Origin: JAFAHD01 sp963772515
Lineage (GTDB): Bacteria; Vulcanimicrobiota; Vulcanimicrobiia; Eremiobacterales; Eremiobacteraceae
DNA length: 64,000 bases
Reading direction: 5' to 3'
NCBI GenBank assembly: GCA_963772515.1
Contig: CAVYXC010000004.1
Location: forward strand, 62,001 to 126,000
The position numbers and the translations under genes are program-made. The notes under the pieces were generated by a model. That model was given only the letters and a program-made list of their open reading frames with translations. It was not told the origin of the DNA and made no database searches. Below are positions 53,008 through 61,667 of the stretch, one piece after another. The number at the start of each line of letters is the position of its first letter. The stretch's first letter is position 1.

Positions 53008-56000
53008 GACGCCACCGTGCGCGGACCCGGGCAGGTCTGCACGTAGCCGCAAAAGCGGCATGTGCTGGGATCGATCGCGGTGGCGAACGCGGTCAAGCGA
53101 CCGTCGGCGCATGCGGCCGCCACGCCGGCGGCGAGCTCACGCTGCACGCGAGCGACGTCGTCGCGCGTGAGGAAGCCATTCGGATCGCCGGCTTCGGGTG
53201 TGTCGACGATGCGCACGTTGTCGGTGAGCAACCCCTCGCCGTCGGCTTTGCCGCGGAAGTAGATGAACTCGACCTGCGTGACCGGTGCCCTGTGGAGCTC
53301 CTGCGCACCCGGGATGTAGAGCAGCAGTTGCAAGTTGAGTCCCTCAGGCGCGTTGCCCGCGACCTGTCTGCCGCCATCGAGCTCCGTCAGCGACTCGCGC
53401 ACCGCGTTCGCAAGGCGTCCGTAGAGCCGCCCGCTCTTATAGTCGCGGATGGCCAGCGTGCCGTCGGCCAACCGGTCGATGCGATCTGCGCGGCCGGCGA
53501 TGGACACGCCGTCGATAACCGTCTCCAGCCGCTGCTCGCATGACAACACGGTGAATGGGGCCTCATGCGACTGGCGGGCCAGAAGGCCGACGTAGTCGTC
53601 GAAGTACTGGCGTGCGAGCGCGCGCTGATAGCGCATGAACCCGGAGTCGGCCGCGAGACCCATCTCTGCGGCCACGGCGCTCGCCGAAGAATCGGACAGC
53701 TCGTACAACATATCTCGCCAGTGCCGGCGGTGCGCCTCGAGGTCATCGAGCGGCCCGAATGTCCGATGCTCCTCGTGGAACGCCGCGAGGGCGCGATGGA
53801 GCAGCCGCCCGAGGAGCGTGCCCTCCTCATCGCTGTCCGCCTCCAGACGCAGCACTTCCTTATAGAAGAAGCGGCGCGGACAGGTCAAGAACGTGCCCAC
53901 GCCGGTAGGCGACAGATGGCCAAGCACATGCGCAAGAGGCCTTCGCGCCTGCACTTCCACCCCTAGTGATGGAGCAGCGGGTTCTATGAAGTCGCGCTTC
54001 TCAAACGTAGGCTTTCCTCGATCATTCCCTCCACGATCCCACGCGCGAAGGGCGAGAGCGGCAGCTCGATGTCGTCGGCGTCGGCCTCCGCCGCGGTGAC
54101 CATCACGCGGGTCCTCGCGCGCGTCAGCGCGACGTACCACAACGAGCACTCCTCTTGATACGCCTCGTCAGGAGACGCGACGAAGCTCGGCGCTTTGGCA
54201 TGCAGTGCGCGCAGCGACGCATCCGAAAGCAGCGCGTGGCCGCGTGCGCGCTGCGGCAGCACGCCGTCGACCGCCTGCGGCACGATCACTTCATCGAACT
54301 CGAGCCCCTTGGCGGCGTGGATCGACATCACGCGCACGCCGCCGCTGTCGGCCTGCGGCGTTTCAGTCGGGTCCGATAACAGGCCCGCGATCTCGTCGAT
54401 GCCGTCCGCGAACTGCGCGGGCGGGATGCGGCCATCGCGCAACGCGAACGCCATGGCCTGCATGTCGCGCGCCGCATCGACCAGCGAGCCCAGCCGGGAT
54501 GGCGACGAACGCGCATCCCAGCCCGGCGGCGGCGCCGCGGACTCGCGCACAGGCCACAACAGGTCGAACTCGCGCGCGATGGTCGCGACCAGAGCTCGCC
54601 GCATCTGCATCTTTATCGCGCGCGGCAGCTTCGACCGCGCGCCAATGGCGTAGGAACTCCTCGAACGAGATCGCGCCCAGCGGGCGGATTGGCGCGCAGC
54701 GCGACAAATGCGTTCTCCACGTGCGCGCGCCGCGCGGCGTCGAACGCGAAACGCACGGTCACCGCTCGGAAGCCGATGAGCGGATTGGTCAGCAGCCGTG
54801 TCCACCGATCGAAATCATCCAGATCTTCGGTCAAACGGATCGCCCCGAGCACGGCCGCGATGACCGGGTCCTCCAAGAAGCCGGCGGAGGGGCGCGCGGC
54901 GACCGGAATCCCGCGCGCGTCGAGCTGCCCGACGATCAGGCTCTGGTAGGGCTCGCTCACGCGCAACAAGACCGCGATCTCGTTCGGCGGCGTGCCTGCC
55001 CTGATGCGGCGTTCGATCTCGTCGCACGCCAGCGTGATCTCATCGTCAGGCATCGGCGCCCGGAACAGCGCAACGGAGCCGGGCCGCGACTCGTCCTCGG
55101 CGCGCGTCAGCGATTCAGGCTTCAGACCGGGCGTCGCATTGGCCACATCCAAAATGGCCTGCGCGGAGCGGCGGTTGAGCGACAGCTTCAGCTCGTCGCA
55201 CGCGAAGGTGGTGCGCACGGTCTCGATATTGCTTGGCGTCGCGCCGCGAAAACGATAGATCGACTGGTTGAAGTCGCCGACGAAACAAATCTCCGGCACG
55301 GGCGAACGCTGGTCGCGGGTTGGCCCTGCCAGGATCTCGAGCAGGCGCAGCTGCAGCGCGTCGCTGTCTTGGAACTCGTCGACCAGGATATGGCGGAAGC
55401 CGCCGCGCGCGCGCAGCCAGGACGACGCGGGGCTGTCCGGAAGCTCAAGCGCATCGAGCGCATCCTTGACGAGATCGCGAAAATCCGACAGCCCCAACCG
55501 CGTTCGTTCGGCATCGAGTTCGCGATACAACGCCGCGATATCGGTCATGCGGCCGTCGCGCCGCGCGGCCGACTCGACGTCGGACGGCGTCAGTCCCTGT
55601 CCCTTGAGCTGCGCGATGAGATTGAGCGCGTCAGCCGCGAACGCGGGGCTCTCGCGCACCTCGGGGTCGAACGACCGCAGCGGCACGCGACCTGCGATGC
55701 GCTTCCATAAGAGCCGCTCCTTGATCGGCGTGAGCAGGTTGCGCTCGCGAAAGCGCGGGCCGTCGCCGTCGAGCAAGCGGGCGCAAAAGCTGTGAAACGT
55801 GCGCACGAACAGCTCGCTGACAGCCAGCTCCTCGCCCGTGCGCTCGCGCAGCCGCAGCACGATCCGCTCGAGCATCTGCTGGGCCGAGCGGCGCGAGAAC
55901 GTTAGCACCAGGATGTCGCCCGGGTCGACCCCTTCGTCCACGACCAACGCGGCAAAGCGGCGAGCAAGCGTCTCGGTCTTGCCTGTGCCCGGCCCGGCGA

Positions 56001-56070
56001 AGACCAAGGCATGGCTGCCGCGATGCTCGATGACGGCCAGCTGCTCGGGGGTCGGTTCGAAGCGCTGCAT
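53004..56070 (-). pseudogene. AdnA-like helicase-nuclease subunit, broken by frameshifts
   Basis: One gene in three or four reading frames. Frame A from ATG 56070 encodes the UvrD N-terminal part: Walker A GPGTGKT (26-32), 'FHSFCARLLDGDGP', 'DEFQDSDALQLRLLEILAG', 'GDFNQSIYRFRGATP'. Frame then shifts near 54682-54684 (a GGG run; removing one base gives 'NPPLGAISFEEFLRHW'), again near 54614-54625 into 'MQMRRALVATIAREFDLLW' and 'IHAAKGLEFDEVIVPQAV' / 'VALTRART', and again near 54003-54012 into the nuclease part 'CPRRFFYKEVLRL', 'GRADRIDRLADG', 'RDYKSG', 'CRFCGYVQTCPG', ending at 53004. Restored, it would be about 1020 residues. The last four bases overlap the AdnB-like start. Either decayed or an indel-rich assembly stretch. 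Confidence 0.85.
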
Positions 56071-56108
56071 GCGCTCGTATCATTTGCGTCGAAAGCGGAC
56101 ATATCATC

Positions 56109-57014
56109 GTGAGACGATTCATCGCGTCCGCCTGTCTTTCAGCGCTGGTCCTTGCCGCCGCCGCGCTGGCCTTTGCTGCACCGACGCCCGCGCCGACGGC
56201 CACACCAACGCCCCCGACATCGTCGTCCTCACCGGCGCCATCCGTGTCGCCCGCGCCGGTCGAGCTCGAGGAGATCAGCGCCGATCAGATCATGATCAAC
56301 GCCGAGAAGGCGACGCGCGCCCATCTCCACCCGCAGTACATGACCTATCAGATGCACGAGATATTCGTCCATCACTGGCAGCGCGAAGAGGACGACTATC
56401 GGGTGTGGTACCGCGCCGACGGTAAAGGCCTGATGCAGAACATCAGCAAGGATCGTGCCGGGCGCGCCGAGACCTATTTCGGCTATCCGTTCCCCTCAGC
56501 GCCCGACAACGACATCCTGTTGTATGCGACGCCGGACCCGCAGCTCACGCCTCCGCCCACGAGCACGCCCGGGCCGCTCGCCTCCGGCGCGACCGCCCCG
56601 CCGGTGCTCATCGTACAGCCGGTGATCGGCGACCGCTACTACGCGGTCAAACTAGTCGCCATCGAAGTGTATAACGGCAAGCCGGTCTTCCATTTGAGCA
56701 TGCACGCGTTGCGCGACGAACGCGCCCATCCGTGGAAAGACCTCTGGATCGACACTACGACTTTTGACGTATGGCGCGCCCACGCGCACGCCTCCGGCTC
56801 CAAGGGACCGGGCACCGGTACGCTCGATGCCATGGTCGATTTCGCACAGGTGGGCAATTACTGGTTGATCGCGCACGCGGTGGGCGACGGCGAGGTCCAC
56901 GTCGGCCCGTTCGGCGACAGCGGACACTACGAGTACACGTTCCACGATTTCGGTTTCCCGGACAGCATCCCGGACTGGTATTTCGACGCCAAACAGTTCA
57001 AGGCACGCCACTAA
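56109..57014 (+). CDS. Secreted hypothetical protein
   Basis: 301 residues from GTG 56109. Signal peptide (ASACLSALVLAAAALAFA), a 'TPAPTATPTPPTSSSS' linker, then a beta-rich domain: 'YMTYQMHEIFVHHWQREEDD', 'YRVWYRADGKGLMQNISKDR', 'YAVKLVAIEVYNGKPVFHLS', 'WKDLWIDTTTFDVWRAHAHA'. The phrase 'W-I-D-T-x-T-F-x-V' suggests a LolA/LolB-like half barrel, similar in outline to 61688-62395. Divergent from the AdnA-like gene, 38 bases between starts. Function unknown. Confidence 0.6.
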   Translation: MRRFIASACLSALVLAAAALAFAAPTPAPTATPTPPTSSSSPAPSVSPAPVELEEISADQIMINAEKATRAHLHPQYMTYQMHEIFVHHWQREEDDYRVWYRADGKGLMQNISKDRAGRAETYFGYPFPSAPDNDILLYATPDPQLTPPPTSTPGPLASGATAPPVLIVQPVIGDRYYAVKLVAIEVYNGKPVFHLSMHALRDERAHPWKDLWIDTTTFDVWRAHAHASGSKGPGTGTLDAMVDFAQVGNYWLIAHAVGDGEVHVGPFGDSGHYEYTFHDFGFPDSIPDWYFDAKQFKARH

Positions 57015-57135
57015 TCCTACATACGACGAACGCCAAGCGGCTGGTTGACCCCAGGGAGAAACCGGCGCAACGCGAAACGTCTAAGTCACAGGTTTGACCC
57101 ACAAAAAATGCACACAGATGAAGGAGACCATCGTA

Positions 57136-57876
57136 GTGAAACGCTTCGCTTTATCAGCATTTCTAGGACTTATGATCGTCGCGGTGTCGAGCGCTGTCGC
57201 GCTCGCCGACGCCCCGAATCTCACCGGCAATTGGACAGTCGATCAGACCGGTCCGAACGGAACCATGGAGAGCACCGTCTCTCTGACGCAGACCGGCAAC
57301 ACGATTGTCGGCAAGAACGCGAAGAACGGCAACGGCTTTGCCGCTCATTACTGCCAGATGGGCGTCGAAAAGGGATGCACCAGCGCGCTGCAGATCAACG
57401 GCACCTGGAACGGTCCGGGCGGCGCCGGCTGGCTGACCGTCTACGTGACGCCGAACGGCCACAGCCTCAACGGTTCATGGGGTTACAACGGCCGTAAAGA
57501 AAACGGCACGTTCGTCGCCAACAAGGTCCTGCCGCCGGTGAAGATCACCTCGGCCGGCACGTGGAACGTGACGGTTGCGACCGGTCCCACCCTCTTCCAG
57601 GGCCCGATGACTTGCACGGAGTCCGGCGTGGCGTCCATCTGCAAGATCAGCGGCCTCACGCTGAACGGCAAGTGGCGCACGGAAGATAAGAATAAGGTCC
57701 GCTACACCTGGACGAGCAAGTCCCAGACCGGCTGGTTCTCGTTCTGGTTCAATAATGACGGCCAGAGCTTCAACGGCGTCTGGGGCTACGGTCCCGCCTT
57801 GATGGCCAATCAAAACCCATCGCCGACGATCGGCCGCGTCGTCGGACAGCGCCAGGGTCCCCCGGCACGCCAATAA
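57136..57876 (+). CDS. Secreted two-repeat beta protein
   Basis: 246 residues from GTG 57136, with AAGGAG at 57121-57126. Signal peptide (VKRFALSAFLGLMIVAVSSA). Two repeats of a beta domain: first 'LTGNWTVDQTG', 'VSLTQTGNTIVGKNAKNG' and 'GHSLNGSWGYNGRKENGTF'; second 'TSAGTWNVTVATGP', 'LTLNGKWRTEDKN', 'GQSFNGVWGYGPAL'. The 'G-x-S-x-N-G-x-W-G-Y' turn repeats in both. Resembles DUF-type extracellular beta-sandwiches; no family named. A weak hairpin follows its stop. Confidence 0.6.
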   Translation: MKRFALSAFLGLMIVAVSSAVALADAPNLTGNWTVDQTGPNGTMESTVSLTQTGNTIVGKNAKNGNGFAAHYCQMGVEKGCTSALQINGTWNGPGGAGWLTVYVTPNGHSLNGSWGYNGRKENGTFVANKVLPPVKITSAGTWNVTVATGPTLFQGPMTCTESGVASICKISGLTLNGKWRTEDKNKVRYTWTSKSQTGWFSFWFNNDGQSFNGVWGYGPALMANQNPSPTIGRVVGQRQGPPARQ

Positions 57877-57883
57877 GCGCGAA

Positions 57884-57899
57884 CGCGTTCCAAAACGCG
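57884..57899 (+). terminator. Weak GC hairpin after the two-repeat protein
   Basis: CGCGTT / AACGCG with a CCAA loop, 8 bases after the stop. No T-tract. Confidence 0.35.
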
Positions 57900-57913
57900 C
57901 ATGACAAATGGAG

Positions 57914-57933
57914 CGGTCGAATTCATTCGACCG
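57914..57933 (+). repeat. Palindromic repeat copy 8 (TC centre)
   Basis: CGGTCGAATTCATTCGACCG, with ATGGAG upstream. Intergenic between convergent genes, 54 bases before copy 9. Confidence 0.93.
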
Positions 57934-57967
57934 CTCTTTCTTATATGGAACGCCTCTCGACGTGGAG

Positions 57968-57987
57968 CGGTCGAATTTATTCGACCG
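57968..57987 (+). repeat. Palindromic repeat copy 9, stop codon of the tail-tube gene
   Basis: Exact core CGGTCGAATTTATTCGACCG with GTGGAG upstream. On the minus strand the gene reads GTC-GAA-TAA, ending the tail-tube protein as WPVE then stop at 57977. Confidence 0.95.
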
Positions 57988-58435
57988 GCCACACGACCTG
58001 CGCATCACGCTCCCACCCCTCGTTCTCGAGTTTGATGTGCTCGATCGCGACCGCATTGGCGTCGGCAGCGAGATCGGGAAGCGCTTGGTATTCGGAGACC
58101 CAGCAGCGATAGATCTTATACGAAAGCACGCGCTGGCCGGCCTCGTTGAAGAGATCGACGATGATGTCTTTGCGGAAGCTGGCGGCGGCGGTGCCGCCCG
58201 GCCCGTTCACGAGGTTGGCCCACTGCTCGAAGGCGGTGTCATTCGTGATCCCGCGCTCGAGGGTGATCGGCTCGTACTTGGTCCTTCCCGGAAGCTCGCG
58301 CGTTATGCCCTGGTCGCCCCCTTCACGGTGTTGGACGACCTCGGTCATGCGCACCAGCGCGCTCACTTTGCTCAGGCCGGCGACGTAACGGCCATCCCAC
58401 ATCACGCGGAACTTGAAATCTTCAAGCGGATCCAT
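57977..58435 (-). CDS. Phage-type tail tube protein (gp19/Hcp-like)
   Basis: 152 residues. 'PLEDFKFRVMWDGRYVAGLS' at the start, 'ITLERGITNDTAFEQWANLV', and 'KIYRCWVSEYQALPDLAADA' then 'IEHIKLENEGWERD' are characteristic of the T4 gp19 tail-tube family used in phage tails and contractile injection systems. No sheath, baseplate or terminase gene is nearby. ATG 58435 preferred because GGAG lies 7 bases upstream. The palindromic repeat at 57968 supplies its stop codon. Isolated gene; function not clear. Confidence 0.85.
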   Translation of the reverse strand: MDPLEDFKFRVMWDGRYVAGLSKVSALVRMTEVVQHREGGDQGITRELPGRTKYEPITLERGITNDTAFEQWANLVNGPGGTAAASFRKDIIVDLFNEAGQRVLSYKIYRCWVSEYQALPDLAADANAVAIEHIKLENEGWERDAQVVWPVE

Positions 58436-58453
58436 AACCACGCTCCGCGCTCC

Positions 58454-58684
58454 CTAGCCGATCTGCGCGATGATCTGCCGGCACAGTGTCTTGAGGACCG
58501 GGTCGGTCGTATCGCGCGCCGCTATCTCGAATAGACCTTTCGCGTCCGCGTTGTTGAGCTTCAACGCAGCTAGCGCCTCATCTTGCGCCGCCACGAGGTT
58601 GCCGGTCCGATATTCGGCCAGTGCGAGGTTGTAGTGCGCTTGCGTGTACTGCGGGATGCCCGCGATGATCAGCGTCAAGCGCAT
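58454..58684 (-). CDS. Short TPR protein or TPR remnant
   Basis: 76 residues from ATG 58684. One clear TPR, 'AHYNLALAEYRTGNLVAAQD' followed by 'EALAALKLNN', then a helical tail. TPR proteins normally carry several repeats, so this may be a remnant of a larger gene. Lies between the response regulator and the tail-tube gene on the same strand. Confidence 0.5.
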   Translation of the reverse strand: MRLTLIIAGIPQYTQAHYNLALAEYRTGNLVAAQDEALAALKLNNADAKGLFEIAARDTTDPVLKTLCRQIIAQIG

Positions 58685-58725
58685 TCGAGGTGAGCGAAGC
58701 CCTGCCGTAAGGCTGCGCCACTCGA

Positions 58726-59400
58726 TCACGGTTTGTCGATCGTGTATCCGACGCCGCGCACCGTGCGTATCCCCACGCCGCCGCCCGCTCCGTCGAGTTT
58801 GCGCCGCAGCATCTTGATGTACACCTCGAGGATGTTGCTGTTGCCCCCGTGCTCGGTGCCCCATAGGCGGTCAAGAATGGCGTCCTTGGCCAGCACGATG
58901 CCTGCGTTCTCCATCAGGTAGAGCAGCAGCCGGTACTCGGTCTTGGTCAACTGGATGACGTGGCCGCGCAGCGTCGCTTGGTTCCGGAGCACGTCGATCG
59001 ACAGATCGCCGACGCTCACGACGCGCGGGCGCAGCTCGGAGATAGGCCGGCGCAGCAGCGCGTGCACGCGCGCCAGCAGCTCGGGAAACGCGAACGGCTT
59101 GGGCAGATAGTCGTCGGCGCCGCTGTTGAGGCCCGCCACGCGGTCGCCGACCGCGTTGCGCGCGGTCAGCATGAGGATTGGGGTCGTGACGCCCTGTTTG
59201 CGCGCTTCGGTGCAGACGGAGAAGCCGTCGCGTTTGGGCAGCAAGACGTCGAGGATCGCGAGCTGATAGTCATTGCCGCACAACTCGTTCAAGCCGGAGT
59301 CGCCGTCCAGCGCGGTCGTGACCGAGAACTTTTGGGCCTCTAAGGCTCGTCGCAACGAGTCCGAGAGACTGGGATCGTCTTCCACAAGCAAGAGTCGCAT
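58726..59400 (-). CDS. OmpR/PhoB-family response regulator
   Basis: 224 residues. Receiver domain (1-118): 'LLLVEDDPSLSDSLRRALEA', phosphorylation Asp in 'LAILDVLLPKRDGF' (about Asp51), 'LTARNAVGDRVAGLNSGADD', 'KPF' Lys about 101. Winged-helix effector domain (about 127-224): 'IQLTKTEYRLLLYLMENAG', 'NSNILEVYIKMLRRKLDG', 'GIRTVRGVGYTI'. No histidine kinase gene nearby, so an orphan in this window; the partner is elsewhere. 41 bases upstream of the TPR gene. Confidence 0.93.
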   Translation of the reverse strand: MRLLLVEDDPSLSDSLRRALEAQKFSVTTALDGDSGLNELCGNDYQLAILDVLLPKRDGFSVCTEARKQGVTTPILMLTARNAVGDRVAGLNSGADDYLPKPFAFPELLARVHALLRRPISELRPRVVSVGDLSIDVLRNQATLRGHVIQLTKTEYRLLLYLMENAGIVLAKDAILDRLWGTEHGGNSNILEVYIKMLRRKLDGAGGGVGIRTVRGVGYTIDKP

Positions 59401-59499
59401 GGTGTCCAGTATCTTCGCCGAAGCTGAAAAATTCGGCCTGCGCGCCGCGAGGGCTCGCTTTCGGTCGCTTTTCAGCCGTGCATCGCCGTGATCGCCGTG

Positions 59500-59700
59500 T
59501 TACCCGTGCTGGTTGTCTGGTTCGACGTCTTCGAGCTCGCCGTCCTCGAAGGCGAACGACCCGTTCGGGAACTTCACCAGAAATGGCATGTAGGGGCTGT
59601 TGCTCATGCTCTCGAGGATGCCGATCGCGCCGGGTTCTACCTTGCCGCCAGAACCGAGATCGATGCCTTTGAGGACGCGCACCGGCTTGCCGAGTTCCAT
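59500..59700 (-). CDS. Small conserved-looking protein
   Basis: 66 residues from ATG 59700. 'KPVRVLKGIDLGSGGKVEPG' then 'NSPYMPFLVKFPNGSFAFED' and an acidic end. Resembles short SH3-like or zinc-less beta proteins found as operon appendages. No ribosome site visible. Divergent from the DUF4760-like gene. Function unknown. Confidence 0.5.
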   Translation of the reverse strand: MELGKPVRVLKGIDLGSGGKVEPGAIGILESMSNSPYMPFLVKFPNGSFAFEDGELEDVEPDNQHG

Positions 59701-59767
59701 GAGGCAAGGAGGGTTCGCCCCAGCCGCCGCCCCAACCCCTAGCCCCAAGCGCGCACGGCGCATGGAG

Positions 59768-59787
59768 CGGTCGAATTTATTAGACCG
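59768..59787 (+). repeat. Palindromic repeat copy 10 (one mismatch)
   Basis: CGGTCGAATTTATTAGACCG with ATGGAG upstream; one base differs in the right arm. Between divergent genes. Confidence 0.92.
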
Positions 59788-59803
59788 TGCAAGGCGTATG
59801 GAG

Positions 59804-59823
59804 CGGCCGAATTTATTCGGCCG
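59804..59823 (+). repeat. Palindromic repeat copy 11 (compensatory change)
   Basis: CGGCCGAATTTATTCGGCCG with ATGGAG upstream: T to C in the left arm is matched by A to G in the right arm, keeping the stem paired. 36 bases after copy 10. Confidence 0.93.
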
Positions 59824-59838
59824 TAGGGGGTACCGGAT

Positions 59839-60441
59839 TTGTCCCTTGAGCTTCTGGGCACGCTGGGTTCATTGCTTACGGTCCTCATCGTCGGGGCGAC
59901 CGCCATCGCTGCGCTCGCGCAATTGCGACACATGCGTGCCGGAAACCAGATCAACGCCGTCCTGGCCATCGGCGAGAAGTTCACGGAATCGAGGTTCGAG
60001 CAGGCCCGCAGCTCGGTCAACACCCGGACGGCCGAGGCCATGAACGACCCCGAGTTTCGCGCGTTTGTCATCGCGCGGGCGCGACGCGAGCCGCTGCCCG
60101 TCATCTCGGCCGAACAGCGGGCGATCCTCGACGCCATCAATCTCACCGGCAACCTGTTCGAAGAGATTGGCAATCTCGTCAAAAACGGCATCGTCGACGA
60201 GACCCTGATCTTGGACATTTATTGCACGCAGGTCGTGGGGACGTGGCGCCGGCTTGAACCCTACATCGCGTTGAGCCGCGACGCGGCGAATGACCCCGGA
60301 CTGTGGGATAACTTCGAATATCTGACCATGCGCGCCCGCGCGTTTCTTGACGCCCATCCGACGACCTATCCAAAGGGCATGCCGCGCATCCCGCTCAAGA
60401 ACCCCTGGCACGACGAGCTCAACACGACTTCCCAGAAATAG
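59839..60441 (+). CDS. DUF4760-like membrane protein (paralogue 2)
   Basis: 200 residues from TTG 59839. One N-terminal helix ('LGSLLTVLIVGATAIAALAQ'), then a cytoplasmic helical domain with 'LRHMRAGNQINAVLAIGEKF', 'NLFEEIGNLVKNGIVDETLI', 'NFEYLTMRARAFLDAHPTTY'. Same layout and several shared phrases with the gene at 33793-34359. Flanked by palindromic repeat copies on both sides (59768/59804 and 60451). Function unknown. Confidence 0.65.
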   Translation: MSLELLGTLGSLLTVLIVGATAIAALAQLRHMRAGNQINAVLAIGEKFTESRFEQARSSVNTRTAEAMNDPEFRAFVIARARREPLPVISAEQRAILDAINLTGNLFEEIGNLVKNGIVDETLILDIYCTQVVGTWRRLEPYIALSRDAANDPGLWDNFEYLTMRARAFLDAHPTTYPKGMPRIPLKNPWHDELNTTSQK

Positions 60442-60450
60442 ACTATGGAG

Positions 60451-60471
60451 CGGTCGAATTTATTTCGACCG
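60451..60471 (+). repeat. Palindromic repeat copy 12 (one-base insertion)
   Basis: Core with one extra T in the centre (21 bases), preceded by ATGGAG. Between convergent genes. Confidence 0.92.
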
Positions 60472-60495
60472 TCAATTTTCGCAGGCGCGCCCCAA

Positions 60496-61593
60496 TCAAT
60501 GAGATGACAAGATGTAGCTGACAATCGTGGCGGACTGCTTTTGTATGTCCTTCCAGTCGCCCGGGACTACGGCGCCCAAACGCTGACGCATCGCACCGAG
60601 TTTCGGCATCGAGCTATCCAAAGAAGCATCCTGCGCGATCGCCGAACGGAATAGAGAGTCCATGCCGGCTTGCTGCGACAGGAGCGCATTGTAGCCGGAC
60701 TGCTCCGCGTACAGTCCCATGAGAAGAGCGCCTGTTTGATCTGTGGAAACCTGATTTGCGATCGTTTGCACTGCTTGAACGAACTCTTGGCTGTTCCGCG
60801 CGCGATCAAACGAACTGTCGACCACGAGCAAACTCCGCTGCTGGGCCAGGTACGACTTGCTGCTCTCTGTCGGGAGCATCGCTCCGAAATGGGAGAACCA
60901 GTCGTCGATAAATTGCTGCGCGTGTGGATCGCTGAGCGCTCGCTGGTCGTCGAACAGCTCCGTGATCCGAGCCGCTCCGACCCCAGCTTGCGCGTAGCCG
61001 ACCAGACCAGACGCGTACTGGATTTTCGAGGTGAGCTCCGTGCCGGTGAGGCCCATGACACCTGACGGCTGCTCGCTTATGCCATACGCCGACGCATCGT
61101 GCGCAAGCAGCGCGACCAAGGCGTGGCGATTCTGATACCGGTCAGTGATTTGGGGGCTAAGCGCGAGATCTTTGCCCTTGGCGTCGGTGTACATCGCCTT
61201 CCATTTGGGCCCTGCCAGCCCGCCGTCCATCGCCGCCATCAACATCGCCGACATGATCTGTGCCGCGATCGCCGGATCGACGGTTCTGAGGTCGTTCAGA
61301 GCGCTTTGATACCGGCCGTCGAGCCAGAGGTCGTACGCGAGCACTCCGTTCGGTAAGCGCTTAGGCCCGACGTAGTGCGCAACCGGATCCCACGGCGGCA
61401 TTTCGTTTGCGGCCGCCATCTCCGTGATGAGGGTGAAGCTGTGGTCGGTGAACAGTCTTTGATAGCCGCTGATCGCCAGTCGCGCATCGGCCGCGGTGTA
61501 CGTGTAGCCGTTCGAGGTTTGGGAAACGTCCGCCGAGGAGTCGGCGATCAGGAGTCCTGACGAAAGCGCGATCACGGCGACAAAAGCTAGCAT
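60496..61593 (-). CDS. Secreted hypothetical protein
   Basis: 365 residues. Signal peptide (MLAFVAVIALSSGLLIADSS) with GGAGG just before ATG 61593. The mature part is mostly helical ('ADARLAISGYQRLFTDHSFT', 'DPAIAAQIMSAMLMAAMDGG', 'FVQAVQTIANQVSTDQTGAL', 'NALLSQQAGMDSLFRSAIAQ'). No family recognised. Unknown role outside the cytoplasm. Confidence 0.6.
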   Translation of the reverse strand: MLAFVAVIALSSGLLIADSSADVSQTSNGYTYTAADARLAISGYQRLFTDHSFTLITEMAAANEMPPWDPVAHYVGPKRLPNGVLAYDLWLDGRYQSALNDLRTVDPAIAAQIMSAMLMAAMDGGLAGPKWKAMYTDAKGKDLALSPQITDRYQNRHALVALLAHDASAYGISEQPSGVMGLTGTELTSKIQYASGLVGYAQAGVGAARITELFDDQRALSDPHAQQFIDDWFSHFGAMLPTESSKSYLAQQRSLLVVDSSFDRARNSQEFVQAVQTIANQVSTDQTGALLMGLYAEQSGYNALLSQQAGMDSLFRSAIAQDASLDSSMPKLGAMRQRLGAVVPGDWKDIQKQSATIVSYILSSH

Positions 61594-61667
61594 TTTCGCC
61601 TCCCGTAGTGCGCGAAAGCTGTTAGCTACGGATTCCTACGAGACCTTGACCCCGCCGGTGTACGGAG

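Noticed and set aside
53968..53995. ATGGAGCAGCGGG near the last AdnA frame break as another repeat copy
   Set aside because: Matches only the head, not the palindromic core.
54205..55710. 501-codon plus-strand open frame opposite the AdnA-like gene
   Set aside because: Composition is Arg/Pro-rich without motifs; antisense to a recognised helicase sequence.
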